This document shows positions 1 through 9,681 of a DNA stretch of 64,000 bases, piece after piece (position 1 is the first letter of the stretch; the number at the start of each line of letters is the position of its first letter). Source of the DNA: Sceloporus undulatus (lineage: Eukaryota > Chordata > Lepidosauria > Squamata > Phrynosomatidae); assembly GCF_019175285.1 (NCBI RefSeq), contig NC_056527.1:106255006-106319005 (forward strand). The letters are read 5' to 3'. The position numbers and the translations under genes were made by a program. The notes beneath the pieces are model-generated. The model did no database searches. It saw only the letters and a list, made by a program, of their open reading frames with translations, and was not told the DNA's origin.

Positions 1-251
1 TTTTTTCATTTACTGGGATGTCATGTTTAAACAGTGATGAATTGAGAACAGTTCATCAGTGTTCATCTCTATGTATTCATAACCTCCAAATGACTCTATT
101 TGGCAGGAACAATCCCAATGAAGCCTCTGCTGTCCCACTTTTCCAGCTCCTTTTAAATAATCCCAGTTTCTCTCTCTGCTCCTTCTACTTTCCCTCTTTG
201 TCTTTAGCTTACTTCTGTTGCTACAGACTGAGCTCAAAAGTGCCAAGGTAT
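1..251 (+). mobile_element. Unclassified repeat family Q, left part
   Basis: From about 95 on this resembles a family found repeatedly in the window, with landmarks such as 'tcccacttt', 'cccagtttctctctct' and a later 'cccagttttcatctgt'. The copy is interrupted by a Tigger-like MITE (252-475) and a palindromic MITE (485-748), and its right end resumes near 790-905. No coding sequence was seen. Its class (LINE UTR or DNA element) cannot be told from what is visible. Confidence 0.45.
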
Positions 252-475
252 TACAGTGGGCCCTTGATATCCATTAGGGTTTGATTCCAGGACCCTTCAT
301 GGATACTAAAATCTGTGGATGCTAAAGTCCCATTAAATACAGTGGCATGTAAAATGGTGTGTCCTATACAAAATGGCAAAATCAAAGGTTTTTTAATTAT
401 TTTTTAAAAATATTTTTAAGCCATAGATAGTTGCATCACTGGATAAAAAGTCTGTGGCTATGGAGGGCCAAATGT
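252..475 (+). mobile_element. Tigger-like MITE (TcMar type)
   Basis: It starts TACAGTGGGCCCTTGATATC and ends ATGGAGGGCCAAATGTA. These are inverted copies of the CAGT(C/G)GGCCCT terminus, with TA at each end as expected for Tc/mariner insertion. The internal sequence (ggtttgattccagga, ataccaaaat-type motif, aaaatggtgtgtcc) recurs in at least five other places here. There is no transposase, so it is non-autonomous. Confidence 0.7.
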
Positions 476-484
476 ATTCACTAT

Positions 485-748
485 GGCCCCAAACAGACAG
501 GCCAAAATAAAGATGCTTTGGGTCACTTTGGAGATATGCTGTTTAAATAATGCATGAATCCTAAGAGACTGGAAGCCACACCAAAGCCATGCTGCAATCC
601 TAAGGACTAGAGTGCAGCTTTGGTGCAGTTTCTGGCCTATTAAGATGTGTGTGTCATTTAAACAGCATATCTCCAAAGTGACCCAAAGTGGACAATTATG
701 GCAACCCTAACAGTCTGCAGCTTTATTTTGGCCTGTCTGTTCGGGCCC
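485..748. mobile_element. Palindromic MITE, family P, older copy
   Basis: The two halves are inverted copies of each other: 'ggccaaaataaagatgcttt' near the left and 'gctttattttggcc' near the right. Both arms share the internal motif 'ggagatatgctgtttaaa' in opposite orientation. It is homologous to the cleaner copy at 1275-1498. There is no ORF, and it is inserted within the family Q repeat. Confidence 0.65.
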
Positions 749-763
749 TCAGTTAACGGAGAG

Positions 764-792
764 GAGAGGAGAGGAGAGGAGAGGAGAGGAGG
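764..792. repeat. (GGAGA)n microsatellite
   Basis: A short purine-rich pentamer array at the junction between the palindromic MITE and the resumed family Q repeat. Confidence 0.8.
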
Positions 793-908
793 GAGCAGGA
801 TCTTGCTAATCCTCATTAATAATTTTTGCCATCTTGATCACACTCTGATGTTGCTTGGCCACACAGGTCCTAGTTTTCATCTATAAAGTGTTGTAAGGTA
901 TGTGCATT
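793..908 (+). mobile_element. Unclassified repeat family Q, right part
   Basis: It contains 'gcaggatcttgc', 'ctctgatgttgcttggcc' and 'ttttcatctataaa', the same order of motifs as in the copy at 47,425-47,775. This continues the copy begun before 251. Confidence 0.5.
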
Positions 909-1274
909 AGATTGGTGTTATTTTAAAATAGCACCAAGAAACTGGAGAGACAATCAGCCAAGATTTGTGGAGAGTGAATTAAACATCTTCCACTTAACTG
1001 TAATCCCAGCGAAAATACTCCCTTCCACCTTTTGTAGCAGAGAAAAAACACATAAGAATAAATTAACCCTGCAGTATCATATTGGAGACTTATTTAGCCC
1101 TGTTCACAAAGGAGCTAACCATTTCCTATTGTCAGCCTACAAACAGAGCATGCACACAATTAACACTCTCAGTTACACTGGAAACGTGGAAATCAGAGAC
1201 ATATTTCCTCCAAATGTAGAAAAAAATGTATGTCCAAAATGATTGGTAGCTAATGATCACCTAATCTTAACATA
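909..1274. other. Intergenic, nothing recognised
   Basis: AT-rich single-copy-looking DNA. It has a 91-codon plus-strand reading frame with no recognisable domain, no splice context and no codon bias. I see no gene here. Confidence 0.5.
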
Positions 1275-1498
1275 GGCCTGTTACAGACTGCCAAAATAAA
1301 GCTGCTTCGGATCTCTTTGGAGGTATGCTGTTTAAATGATGCATGAATCCGGAAGCTGCACCAAAGCTGCACTCCAATGCTTAGGAATGGAATGTGGCTT
1401 TGGCACGACCTCCGGACTCTTAGGACCCATGCATCATTTAAAGAGCATACCTCCAAAGAGACCCAAAGCAGCTTTATTTTGGCAGTCTGTAACAGGCC
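1275..1498. mobile_element. Palindromic MITE, family P, young-looking copy
   Basis: The element begins GGCCTGTTACAGACTGCC and ends with the exact reverse complement. More than 60 bp of each arm pairs with only a few mismatches, including 'ggaggtatgct' and 'atgatgcatg'. It is flanked by ATA on both sides (…cATA|GGCC … GGCC|ATAg…), a possible 3 bp target duplication of PIF/Harbinger type. There is no ORF, so it is non-autonomous. Confidence 0.7.
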
Positions 1499-1649
1499 AT
1501 AGCATCCATCCCTCTGCATAGAGAATGCATCTCAACATTTCTGTTCCTCCATGTACATGCCTATTCATGAGCACCAGAGCACCATGCTTTGCACAGGCAG
1601 CTGTTTCACACAGTGTATTTTGAAGAATTAACAATATACTTTATATAAT

Positions 1650-1765
1650 GTTTGCCTCTTGTTGCCTGGTCACACCCTTTTAACCACACTCTGGTGTGGC
1701 TTGGTCACATATGTCCTGGTTTTCATCTATAAAATGTTTAAAGGCATGTGTTTGGATATCATATT
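1650..1765 (+). mobile_element. Family Q fragment
   Basis: It carries 'ctctggtgtggcttggtcac' and 'tggttttcatctataaaat', matching the right end of family Q. Only this end is present. Confidence 0.45.
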
Positions 1766-2600
1766 CTGTGTAGGTGTGATTGAAGCTTCATGTACCATGC
1801 TTAAGGACATCACTGGGGGCTGTTCTTATAACATCACCCTTATAACCTTACCAGGGTCAGCTCCCGGTGATATCACAAGGCATCATCTCAAGGTCTCAGG
1901 TTTTGACTCTGAAAAGCTTGGAGAAGTTCGTGTTTGGACTATTAGAATTCCCTGAGCCAGCATAGTTGGTGCTTTATGGGGAGGACAATCTGGTAGTTGT
2001 AGTTTCAAAAAAGGAACCTTTCAAGTTCTTTGAAGAAGAGCACATTCCTGGCTCCTTTTGAGTTGTTGTAGGACAGTGGATAATACAGGGCCTTCTAGCA
2101 TTTGTCCTTTCTGTCGTGTCCTTGAATTTATTAATGATTTGCAATCTATGAACAAAGGAACAGCATGTGAAGTCAATGGGGATGGAGAGGTTGGCAAAGA
2201 GGTGGCCCTGTTGCCCAAGAGAACATCACAGGCTTCCCAGGAACCCTGTAGGTAGTTTTCTTGAAAGAACCAGTCTGACCTCAATTGAGGGAACCCTGGA
2301 TAAACATCAGCAATGTTCATAGATATTGCAAGGGAAAGAGCAACTGGAATGAGGGAGCTAATTTCATTTACATGTAAACACCAAAGTTCAGTTTGGAATG
2401 AGATTCAGTCAATTCTGAAAAAGCTATTCCTACACAAAATGAAAAGTGCTTTTTGGCTTTTCCTGCATCTGAAACGTAGCTTGGAAGCATTATTCTTAGT
2501 CTTACTCTTGACTACAGCTCCCAGAATTCCTCCTACTAGCATGGACAAAAAAGTGCCATTTCTAAGCTTTGTTCTAGAATTCAAAACCATAGCTGTGTTA
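1766..2600. other. Intergenic, nothing recognised
   Basis: It has several weak reading frames on both strands, none with a domain, a splice pattern or a conserved motif. The sequence does not resemble the repeat families assigned elsewhere in the window. Confidence 0.45.
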
Positions 2601-2612
2601 GTCTTGAAAACC

Positions 2613-2775
2613 AGTGTGCAAAGGGATCTCGTAGCACCCTTGAGACTAACTGAAAGAAAGAAGCTGGTGAATAGCATGAACTTTGATAGACTTGAGTCTA
2701 CGAAAGCTCATGCTACCTACCAGCTTCTTTCTTTCAGTTGGTCTCAAAGGTGCTATAAGATCCCTTTGCACACTA
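2613..2775. mobile_element. Large palindrome formed by two opposed repeat copies
   Basis: The left arm begins GTGTGCAAAGGGATCT and the right arm is its reverse complement, ending AGATCCCTTTGCACAC. The arms are about 70 bp with few mismatches, and the turn lies around 'tagacttgagtcta'. The same motif set (gatct.gtagcacc, ttgagac, gaaagaaagaag, cttgagtcta) occurs once, less symmetrically, at 8346-8527, so this is a known-in-window interspersed family arranged as a fold-back. Confidence 0.7.
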
Positions 2776-2779
2776 AGCT

Positions 2780-3690
2780 TTGTCCTGTAACAGAAATGTC
2801 AAAGCATCTATCTACTGGAAAGCTTTATTATGGTAATTCAGAAGAGGGCACACCAGAGCACTCTAATAGAAGATTCTAAGTAGCAAATGATACATCCCAG
2901 GATTTCATAGGATGGGGCCATAGGCATTAAACTGCTGTAATTGTGTAATTTAGACAAACCCTCAAGTATATTATTAGTACATAGGGCAGGTGGGACCTAC
3001 AAAACATTGCAATGAACTCTTACCTCCAAGTTTGAATACTCTTGTTCATGCTCCAGCCACATAGGAATGCCCTCCTCCAACAGGCAAACAGAATTTCAGT
3101 CCTTTTTCGCCTCACTTTTATTTTCCAACTTGACATTCTGTGATATGCTTAGTTCTCATTCAGCTGGAGTGGTACACTTTCCCCCCTTTACTTTTAATAG
3201 AATATTTTTGGTACTTCTGTTTATTTCAAGCTTTCTCAAAGCATTTCTCAAAGCATTTCAAATGCTATTTCTTTCTGGCCCCAATTTTGGCTTCCTTTCT
3301 GTCAACATTTAATTTTGCCATTAGAGGTTGTGGCCGGTGGGCAGGAGAGTGGATATTTTGTTTCATGCTCTCCCATATAAAATGCTCTCTGCCAAGAGCA
3401 AAGTAGCACATCTAGTCAGAAAGTTAAGTGCATTTGTCTTGCAGGTGTTGAATGAGCTGCACAGAGGTGTCAGCTGTTCTGGGATTGCAGAGCTAGAGGA
3501 AGGCATCCTTTGGCCTCTGTTGTTGGGCAAAGGTTTTTGGAAAAGGCACAAAAGCCCACCAGTCCAGATCAGGTGCTATATTGCTGAGACCATGTTTTGA
3601 ATTTACTTGCTTTCCTCTTCCTTCCATATTCCTTCTTATTTTACGTTGTGGTTTTATGTGCTTGCAGATAGATACTACTATACTCTTTTA
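2780..3690. other. Intergenic, nothing recognised
   Basis: AT-rich, with overlapping reading frames of up to 90 codons on both strands that lack domains. I see no RNA gene or host exon here. Confidence 0.45.
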
Positions 3691-3697
3691 AAATCTC

Positions 3698-4080
3698 TGT
3701 ACAGCAAAGAGTAAAGATATACAACTGAGCACTAAAGTTAAAAACATCCGATCCATTCTATTCCCATCACCATGTATAGATGTGATAGCTGGAAAGTGAA
3801 AGAAGCAGACAAGAAGAAATAAACTAATCTGAAGTGTGAAACTGGAGAAGAGTGTTGTGGATGCCATGGTTAGCCAAAACAAACAAATGGGTCCTTGAAC
3901 GGATCAAGCCTGAACTCTCCCTGGAAGCCAAGATGATCAAAGTGAGGCTGTTGTACTTTGGCCACATCATGAGAAGTCATGAATCATTAGAGAAGACAAT
4001 AATGCTAAGAAAGGTAGAAGGTAGTAGAAAGACTGCACACCAGATGGATGGAGTCAATCAGGGAGGTCACGGATCTGAAT
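3698..4080 (+). mobile_element. BovB/RTE LINE fragment (reverse transcriptase C-terminal part)
   Basis: Conceptual translation gives the BovB signature 'LEAKMIKVRLLYFGHIMRS' followed by 'LEKTIMLRKVEGSRK', equivalent to the cow BovB region after the reverse transcriptase core. The upstream part matches the copy at 11,173 (agcaaagatatacaactga…). It is truncated at both ends and carries stops and frameshifts, so it is a dead copy. The BovB family copies itself through RNA, and its tail is shared with the SINEs in this window. Confidence 0.75.
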
Positions 4081-4099
4081 TCTGCTTTACAAATACACC

Positions 4100-4498
4100 T
4101 GGCCTAAGTTAAGGCATATGTTGGCCAGGACAGATATCATATGGAGGGCCACTGCACGCACCCAAGGGCCCACATGTTGGGGGCCATGAGGAGCAATATG
4201 ACAGGGGTGAGGTGAGAGCCAACAGTACACAAGGAAATGGGGGAAACCCTGGATCTGTGAAGGCCCAGGATAGTCATCACTCCCCACCTGTTCACATGAA
4301 CAATCTATATGTACATGCACCATCTAGGACTTATTTGACCCTTCAGATCTGGTTGGACTGTAATGCCCAACAATCCTTGCTTATTGGCTACGCTGGCTAG
4401 AACTGCTGCTAGTTGCACTCCTACATCATCTGGAAGGCCACATAATGTCCACCTGTGGTCTATACATCCCAAATGTAGTAGATTTATCATTTATTATT
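4100..4498. other. Intergenic, nothing firmly recognised
   Basis: It includes 'tggactgtaatgcccaacaa', weakly like the common 'ctacaactcccat' repeats. No gene was seen. Confidence 0.35.
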
Positions 4499-4551
4499 GT
4501 ACAAATCTAGCAGATCTGGGAGCACCAATGTGGACACCACTGCAAACCACT
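4499..4551 (+). repeat. Left copy of an imperfect direct repeat flanking a SINE
   Basis: 'caaatctagcagat' … 'gtggacaccactgcaaacc' is repeated at 4793-4842 as 'caaatctagtagat' … 'gtggacagcactgcaaaccc'. At about 50 bp it is too long to be a normal SINE target duplication. Confidence 0.6.
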
Positions 4552-4554
4552 ACA

Positions 4555-4788
4555 CCAGCATGGCATATTGGTTTGAGTGTTGGACTATGACTCCAGATAT
4601 TAGGGTTAGATTCCTCGCTTAGTCATGAAACCCACTGGGCGACCTTGGGCATGTCACATGCTCTCAGCCTCAGGGGAAGGCAATGGCAAACCTCCTCTGA
4701 ACAAATCTTTCCTAGAAAACCCCACGATAAGTTTGCCTTTGGGTCGCCATAAGTCGGAAACAACTTGAAGGCACACAACAACAACAAA
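4555..4788 (+). mobile_element. Sauria-type SINE
   Basis: It has a tRNA-like head (tggtttgagtgttggacta), then the body landmarks 'gaaacccactgggcgacctt' and 'ctctcagcctcag'. The tail is 'gtcgccataagtcggaaac' + 'cttgaaggcacacaacaac'. It is complete or nearly so. The tail resembles the BovB 3' end, which explains how such SINEs move. Confidence 0.85.
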
Positions 4789-4792
4789 CTGT

Positions 4793-4842
4793 CCAAATCT
4801 AGTAGATTTTGAAGCAGCAGTGTGGACAGCACTGCAAACCCA
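4793..4842 (+). repeat. Right copy of the direct repeat flanking the SINE
   Basis: Partner of 4499-4551, separated from it only by the SINE. Confidence 0.6.
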
Positions 4843-5059
4843 CTCATATGTGCCTAACTGGAGATGTGAAATTCCTGCTTTGTGCAAGAATACACCTTTT
4901 TGGAAAACCACCTTAATGCGGATTAGCTGGGAAAGAAGGCTCACTTTTTCTGTTGTGTAGACAAAACGTGGTGGTTTACAAGGTGCTGACCACCAGATGG
5001 TGCTACTGCCACAAAATTCAAAATGGTGGCTGCACAGATTATTAGAAAGTCGCCGCATA

Positions 5060-5470
5060 ATGAAGATGGGTGTGTGCCCAAGGTTGGGAGGAGGAGAAGA
5101 GAGAGAAAGAGATACATGAAGAAAGAGAGAGAGAATTAAGTATTAAGAGGATCAGAGCTAGAGTCAGGGAGTTTCATTCATTTGTGAAAGTGAAACAAGC
5201 GCGTGTTGCATATCATAACATAATATATATATTAATATATCAAATATTATGGCAAACGCTAAGATCTATGTGATATATTGTGTTTCATATCAAAACATAA
5301 TATATATCATGGCAAGCACTAAGATGTAGATTATAGGCAATATGTCATTTATGCTAAGCAACTTGCTTCAAGATTTATTTTTCAAAACAAATGTTTTAAA
5401 ATATTACATGTCATGGAATAATTGAACTGCACTTTTAAGATATCTGCATATCTCACACACACATGCATTC
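5060..5470. other. AT-rich intergenic DNA
   Basis: It holds a GAGA-rich run (5093-5140) and two similar stretches with 'aacataatatatat' and 'tggcaa.c.ctaagat' (about 5216-5270 and 5295-5320), a local imperfect duplication. No gene is visible. Confidence 0.4.
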
Positions 5471-5477
5471 TCCATGG

Positions 5478-5685
5478 CTGTATCTGCACTGCAGAAATAA
5501 TCCAGTTTGACACTGCTTTAAATGCTATGATATTCTGGAACGGTAGTTTGTTGTGGCCACAGAGGTCTCTGACAGAGAAAGCAAAATACCTCACAAAACT
5601 ACAATTCCTTGAATTCTATAGTATTGAGCCAGGGCAGTTAAAACAATGTCAAGCTGCATTATTTCTGCAGTGTAGATGCAGCCTG
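5478..5685. mobile_element. Palindromic MITE, family A (complete)
   Basis: It begins 'tctgcactgcagaaataatc' and ends 'attatttctgcagtgtagat', which are inverted copies. Each arm also holds 'ctacaattccttgaattcta' or its complement. This is the commonest MITE in the window, and no ORF is present. Confidence 0.75.
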
Positions 5686-5689
5686 AGGT

Positions 5690-5792
5690 TAAAAACTTCA
5701 CAAAGCTACAATTCCCAGAATCCTATAACACTGAGCCATGGCAATTAAAGTGGTGCCAAAATGCATTATTTCTCCAGTATGGATGCAGCCTA
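5690..5792. mobile_element. Family A MITE, right half only
   Basis: It runs from 'ctacaattcccagaatccta' to 'attatttctccagtatggat'. Only one arm is present, directly abutting the complete copy. Confidence 0.65.
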
Positions 5793-5799
5793 AGCCGTA

Positions 5800-6820
5800 A
5801 ATTGTCATATAACCCCTTTCTGTTCATCTTACATTTTATTTTTGTACATTCGTGTATTTAGAAGAGTTGTTGTTTTAAATAAAACATAAAGCTTTTTTTA
5901 TGTAAAGGGTTTCCCTTTACAACCCAAACAGGAGGTATCTTAGCAACAGGCTTTGCAAAAACAGTGAGTTAGCTCAGCCTGGATCATGATGTATCTCTGC
6001 TCCCTAATCAGGATGGATGGTTTTAAAATCATGTTTTTTGGAAAGTGTCGGAGTTATGCGTTCTTTCCCCCTTGTTTGGCTCTCTCTGAATTCCTAAGAG
6101 TTTTCCAGAATGCTCAGGAAGGCAGGATGATCAGTAACACTACTTTCCAGTTAACAGACAGCACAGATGTTACTCCACATTCGCCTGCACCTCAGTCTCT
6201 TCCCCTGGCAATGTTATAGTGTTATCTTTTTTCACAGTAGGAAAGAGCATGCTATGCCAAATTGGCAGCACACTAAACAACAAAAAATTGGGGTGTTTTG
6301 TTATGCAGAATAATCTCTGTGCACCACTTTGGGCTGTCCAAAACTAGGAGAAAACGGTGTGGAATTCTTGCTAGTTTATTATTCTCCCCAGTGGGATTTC
6401 CTGACTGTCAAGAAAACCAGTTTTCAGCCTGAGAATGCATAATCATTAATATTCTCTTTCCATCCCTGTGAAAGCATATGCTATGAAAATTGGAGATTTA
6501 CAAACCCTTATTCGCACAGGTGCGTACAGCTAAATCCATTTGTTAGTCCCAGCTTCAGTATACCCATTGAATAAATTATAAGTCAACACTAACAAGTTTA
6601 GCTGATTCAATGGCTCTCTAGTTGGCACTAACAAGAGGAATTAGGCCACACACACCATTATTGCTCAACAGCCTTGTCTACTTGTGCAAGTGAATGATAT
6701 GGTAATGTGGACTGTAACATTTGCACTTGGGAAGATGGTTGCTGTTCCCTCCTAGCCATGATAGTTTCTACTTATATACATCCTACAACTGTCTTTTGTT
6801 GTCCCACTTTTTCATTAACA
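5800..6820. other. Intergenic, nothing recognised
   Basis: It has no exon-like pattern and no family repeat that I can name. The reading frames (up to 77 codons) show no domain. Confidence 0.45.
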
Positions 6821-6821
6821 C

Positions 6822-7193
6822 TTGTCCCTCCACATTCGCTGGGGCTAGGGCCACAGGACCCCCATGAATGTGGGGAAACCGCAAATAACAAAAACACAAT
6901 GCTTTTACCTGATAGAACACTCCCTAGGAATCTCTAAGGCCTCCAGTGCAACTCTGTGGTCAACATCTGCCAGATATTGACCATAGAATTGTGCTGGAGG
7001 AGCTATAAAGGCCTAATAGAGTCTTCTCAATAGAAATCTCTAAGTCCTTCAGTGCGACTTTGGGTTAAAGTTGACCATAGAGTTGCGCTGGAGGACTTAG
7101 ATAATCCTAGAGAGAACATATTAATAAAATCCATGAATATTTAAATCCGCAAAAGTTTAAGCCGCAAATGTGGAGGGACAAGTGTACTTTAAA
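6822..7193. mobile_element. MITE-like element with inverted ends (ACTTGTCCCTCCACATTCG)
   Basis: The left end reads ACTTGTCCCTCCACATTCG and the right end reads the complement (…aatgtggagggacaagt) with imperfect pairing further in. Inside are two opposed segments containing 'tggtcaacatctgcc' and 'aagttgaccata', plus paired 'gcgctggagga'. It is about 370 bp with no ORF. The ends resemble, but are not the same as, the Tigger-like family. Confidence 0.6.
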
Positions 7194-7268
7194 ATGTCCT
7201 AGTTTCTCTCTCTTCCTCCCACTTTCCTCATTTCTCCTCGTTGCTGCAAACTGAGTACAAATTGCAGA
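7194..7268 (+). mobile_element. Family Q fragment
   Basis: 'aaaatgtcctagtttctctc' followed by 'ctgcaaactgag' matches the middle of the family Q copy at 47,425. Confidence 0.45.
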
Positions 7269-7285
7269 AGTAGTTTGCACTCATT

Positions 7286-7448
7286 TAATTCCAGCTCAGC
7301 CACATAAACCCTCTGGGTGACCTTGGGCAAGTCACACTCTCTCAGCCTCAGAGGATGACAATGGCAAACCCCCTCTGAAGAAACATATCAAGAAAACCCC
7401 ATGATAGGACACCCTTAGGGTCACCACATGTTGGAAATGACTTGAACA
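7286..7448 (+). mobile_element. Sauria-type SINE, 5' portion (split by hAT-like insertion)
   Basis: It contains 'ctgggtgaccttgggcaagt' and 'ctctcagcctcag', and stops at 'aaatgacttgaaca'. The last bases of the tail resume at 8190 as 'cttgaaagcacacaacaata'. The break is the insertion of the element at 7449-8189. Confidence 0.8.
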
Positions 7449-8189
7449 CAATGGTGTCACTACAGGGGTGCAGACCGCACCAGGTGACACCTTAAGGGGG
7501 TGACACCACTGCTGCTGAAACACCTGTATTTTGGCAGAAACATTGTGGCACTTGCCTGTATCCCTTTAAAATACTTTGAGAAATAGTGGGAGCAGCGATG
7601 CCAGTTTCCAGGGAATTCCCTGGAATCTGTGGATTTCAATTAATCTCTTTCCGGGGATTTTGACTAAATATTCCAGTAAATATTGGGGAATTCCAGGGAT
7701 TTGGGATTTTGGTGAAACATTCCGGGGAATATCTTCGAGGCTTGTTGGCAGCACTGGGTGGCAGTGAGGTGAAGCTCAGTGGGAGACGAAAGGAGGGGCC
7801 CCAGAACTTTTTTAATTAAAATTTCAAATTTCAAAATTTTAATTTTTTGAATTTATTTAAAAAATTGAATTTTTGGAAAAATATTTTAAAATGTTCTTTA
7901 AAAACATTACATTTCAACCAAATCTTCCATATGTATATGTAAATACATTTAGGTTGTGTGTACGATATTGTAATTCGATGGTCTAATTTTAATTTTGCTA
8001 GTGGTTTATGTCACGACTATTAGCATGACATTGAGTGGTAAATGGGAGTTATGATTTATAAGTAACATTAGTGCAAAAAAGCATTACTAACGATTCTGTA
8101 TGGTGTGAAATGGGAGGAAGAGGTCAATTGAGGGGGGGGGGGTGATACAGTTCTCTCACCAGGTGACACCAACCCTAGGGACGCGATTG
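7449..8189. mobile_element. Non-autonomous hAT-like element, family H, longest copy
   Basis: The ends are CAATGGTGTCACTA and (complement of) CAATCGCGTCCCTAG, diverged forms of the CAGTGGCGTCACTAG terminus. It is flanked by 8 bp 'cttgaaca' and 'cttgaaag', an imperfect target duplication of hAT length. The inside carries 'aaatttcaaaattttaattt' AT-rich sequence and 'gttgtgtgtacgatattgta', shared with the copy at 36,246. It also has an extra ~160 bp segment (7589-7750) absent from that copy. It has no transposase ORF. Confidence 0.7.
7589..7750. mobile_element. Secondary insertion inside family H copy
   Basis: This segment lies between 'gggagcag' and 'gcactgggtggcag' and is missing from the homologous place in the copy at 36,246. 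It includes the perfect 16 bp palindrome CCAGGGAATTCCCTGG and several 'ttccgggga' or 'ttccaggga' repeats. A 'gcagc' motif sits at both junctions. Its family is not recognised. Confidence 0.5.
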
Positions 8190-8213
8190 CTTGAAAGCAC
8201 ACAACAATAAAAA
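8190..8213 (+). mobile_element. Sauria-type SINE, tail end (continuation of 7286-7448)
   Basis: The tail 'cttgaaagcacacaacaata' completes the SINE interrupted by the hAT-like element. Confidence 0.75.
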
Positions 8214-8345
8214 TTCAACACCAAAGATGGGGCTGAGTCTTCTCTTTCCAGTAGGCTCAGGCAAAAGCAAACCACTGCAGCCTCTCCTCCTTTGTGTGAT
8301 CTTCCTCTTCAGTAACTTTTCTCATCTTGACTGCACTCTGATGTT
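8214..8345 (+). mobile_element. Family Q fragment, left side of an insertion
   Basis: 'caggcaaaagcaaaccactgc' leads to 'tgcactctgatgtt'. The family resumes at 8528 with 'tctgatgttgtttggcgaca'. Confidence 0.5.
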
Positions 8346-8527
8346 GAGAGATCTTGTAGAACCTTTGAGGCTACCTAAAGAAAGAAGTTGTCAGCATGAG
8401 TTTCCATAGACTTAAGTCTACTTTCTCAGATACATTTGGTGACATTCGGTTAATATCAAAGGTGCTACAAGATCTCTCTGCATACTATTCTACAGACTAA
8501 CATGGCTATATCTTTGAATTCTAACAT
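8346..8527. mobile_element. 182 bp insertion of the 'gaaagaaagaag' repeat family
   Basis: It is flanked by perfect 9 bp direct repeats TCTGATGTT (8337-8345 and 8528-8536). The content matches the arm of the 2613-2775 palindrome (gatcttgtag, ctaaagaaagaag, gacttaagtctac) and ends 'gactaacatggctatatctt'. The target duplication shows it arrived by insertion. Confidence 0.65.
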
Positions 8528-8605
8528 TCTGATGTTGTTTGGCGACACATATCCCAGTTTTCATCTGTAAAATGCAAGAGGGTATGCTTGTAAAGTGAGT
8601 AATCT
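8528..8605 (+). mobile_element. Family Q fragment, right side of the insertion
   Basis: 'gatgttgtttggcgacacat' and 'cccagttttcatctgtaaaa' complete the interrupted family Q copy. Confidence 0.5.
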
Positions 8606-9060
8606 CCACCTGACATCTCAAGAAATTCCTGGACCTTCCCATCTCATTCTCCCTTCACTCTTTTGCTCATGGAGCCCTGCCCTGGAAATCTAACCTTTAA
8701 TCAACTCATTGTGTACTAACTAAGAAAATGTACAACTAGCTTTAAAGTATTTTCCCTCCTGCCATGTCGCATTTGACGTCATTTGTTCTAGATAAAAATC
8801 AGCAGAACAAAGCTTAAGTTTACTAAGCCTTGCAGTTCTGCATTAACCATACAATCTAGCAACCCTCCGAAAATGACAATGGGGGAAATTAAACCCAGCA
8901 CCGGAGCTGGGAGCTGAGAGGTGGGGAAAGGGTTGTCCATCTTCCTCCTTCCACAGCTACAATCCTAAGTGCCTGTCCAGAAGCAACTTATTTTTTATTA
9001 AATGGGGTAATTTTATCCACATATACATGTAATGTCTGCTTTAGTCCCTTAAACCAGGAG
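8606..9060. other. Intergenic, nothing recognised
   Basis: No repeat family or exon was recognised. There are no reading frames of note. Confidence 0.4.
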
Positions 9061-9062
9061 TT

Positions 9063-9205
9063 GTTGTTATTGTGGTTGTTGTGTACCTTCAAGTCATTTC
9101 TGACTCAAGGCAACCCTATCATGAGGTTGTCTTGGCAAGTTTCTTCAGAGGGGGTTTGCCATGGCCACTCTCAGAGGCTGAGAGAGTGTGACTTGCCCAA
9201 ACCCT
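9063..9205 (-). mobile_element. Sauria-type SINE, 3' part
   Basis: Read on the minus strand it ends 'aatgacttgaaggtacacaa'. The body motif 'cagaggctgagagagtgtga' is visible on the plus strand. The tRNA-like head is missing. Confidence 0.8.
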
Positions 9206-9448
9206 TCAAAATAAAAAAAAACCCAAATTTTTCATCTTGAAACCTGAATTTCAATTTTGGAAAGATCTGAGGGTTCCCAAATATTGAGGCCTCCAATGCT
9301 GCTAGACTTCAATTCCCAGAAACCCCTAGTAGTAAGTCCAATGACAACTGAGACCCACTAACTGGGAGCCACTGGGCACATTCCATTGGAAATACAAAAT
9401 AGGCATGACCAAAATGTGATTATCCCTTTCCAAAGATACAGTACTTAC

Positions 9449-9681
9449 CACAGTCAGCCCTCCATGTCTATGGATTCATTATCCACATCTCCAACCACCC
9501 ACGGCTTGAAAATATTTTAAATATATATAAATTCCAAAAAGCAATCCTTGATTTTGCCATTTTATTTGAGGGACACCATTTTATTATGCCATTGTATTTA
9601 ATGGGACTTCAGCATCCACAAATTTTGGTATCCACAAGGATCCTGGATCCAAACTGCAGCACTTACCAAGGGCCCACTGTA
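9449..9681 (-). mobile_element. Tigger-like MITE
   Basis: Ends CAGTCAGCCCTCCATGTCTA and …'aagggcccactgta'. The internal 'gacaccattttattatgcca' and 'gggacttcagcatccac' place it in the same family as 252-475, in opposite orientation. Confidence 0.7.
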
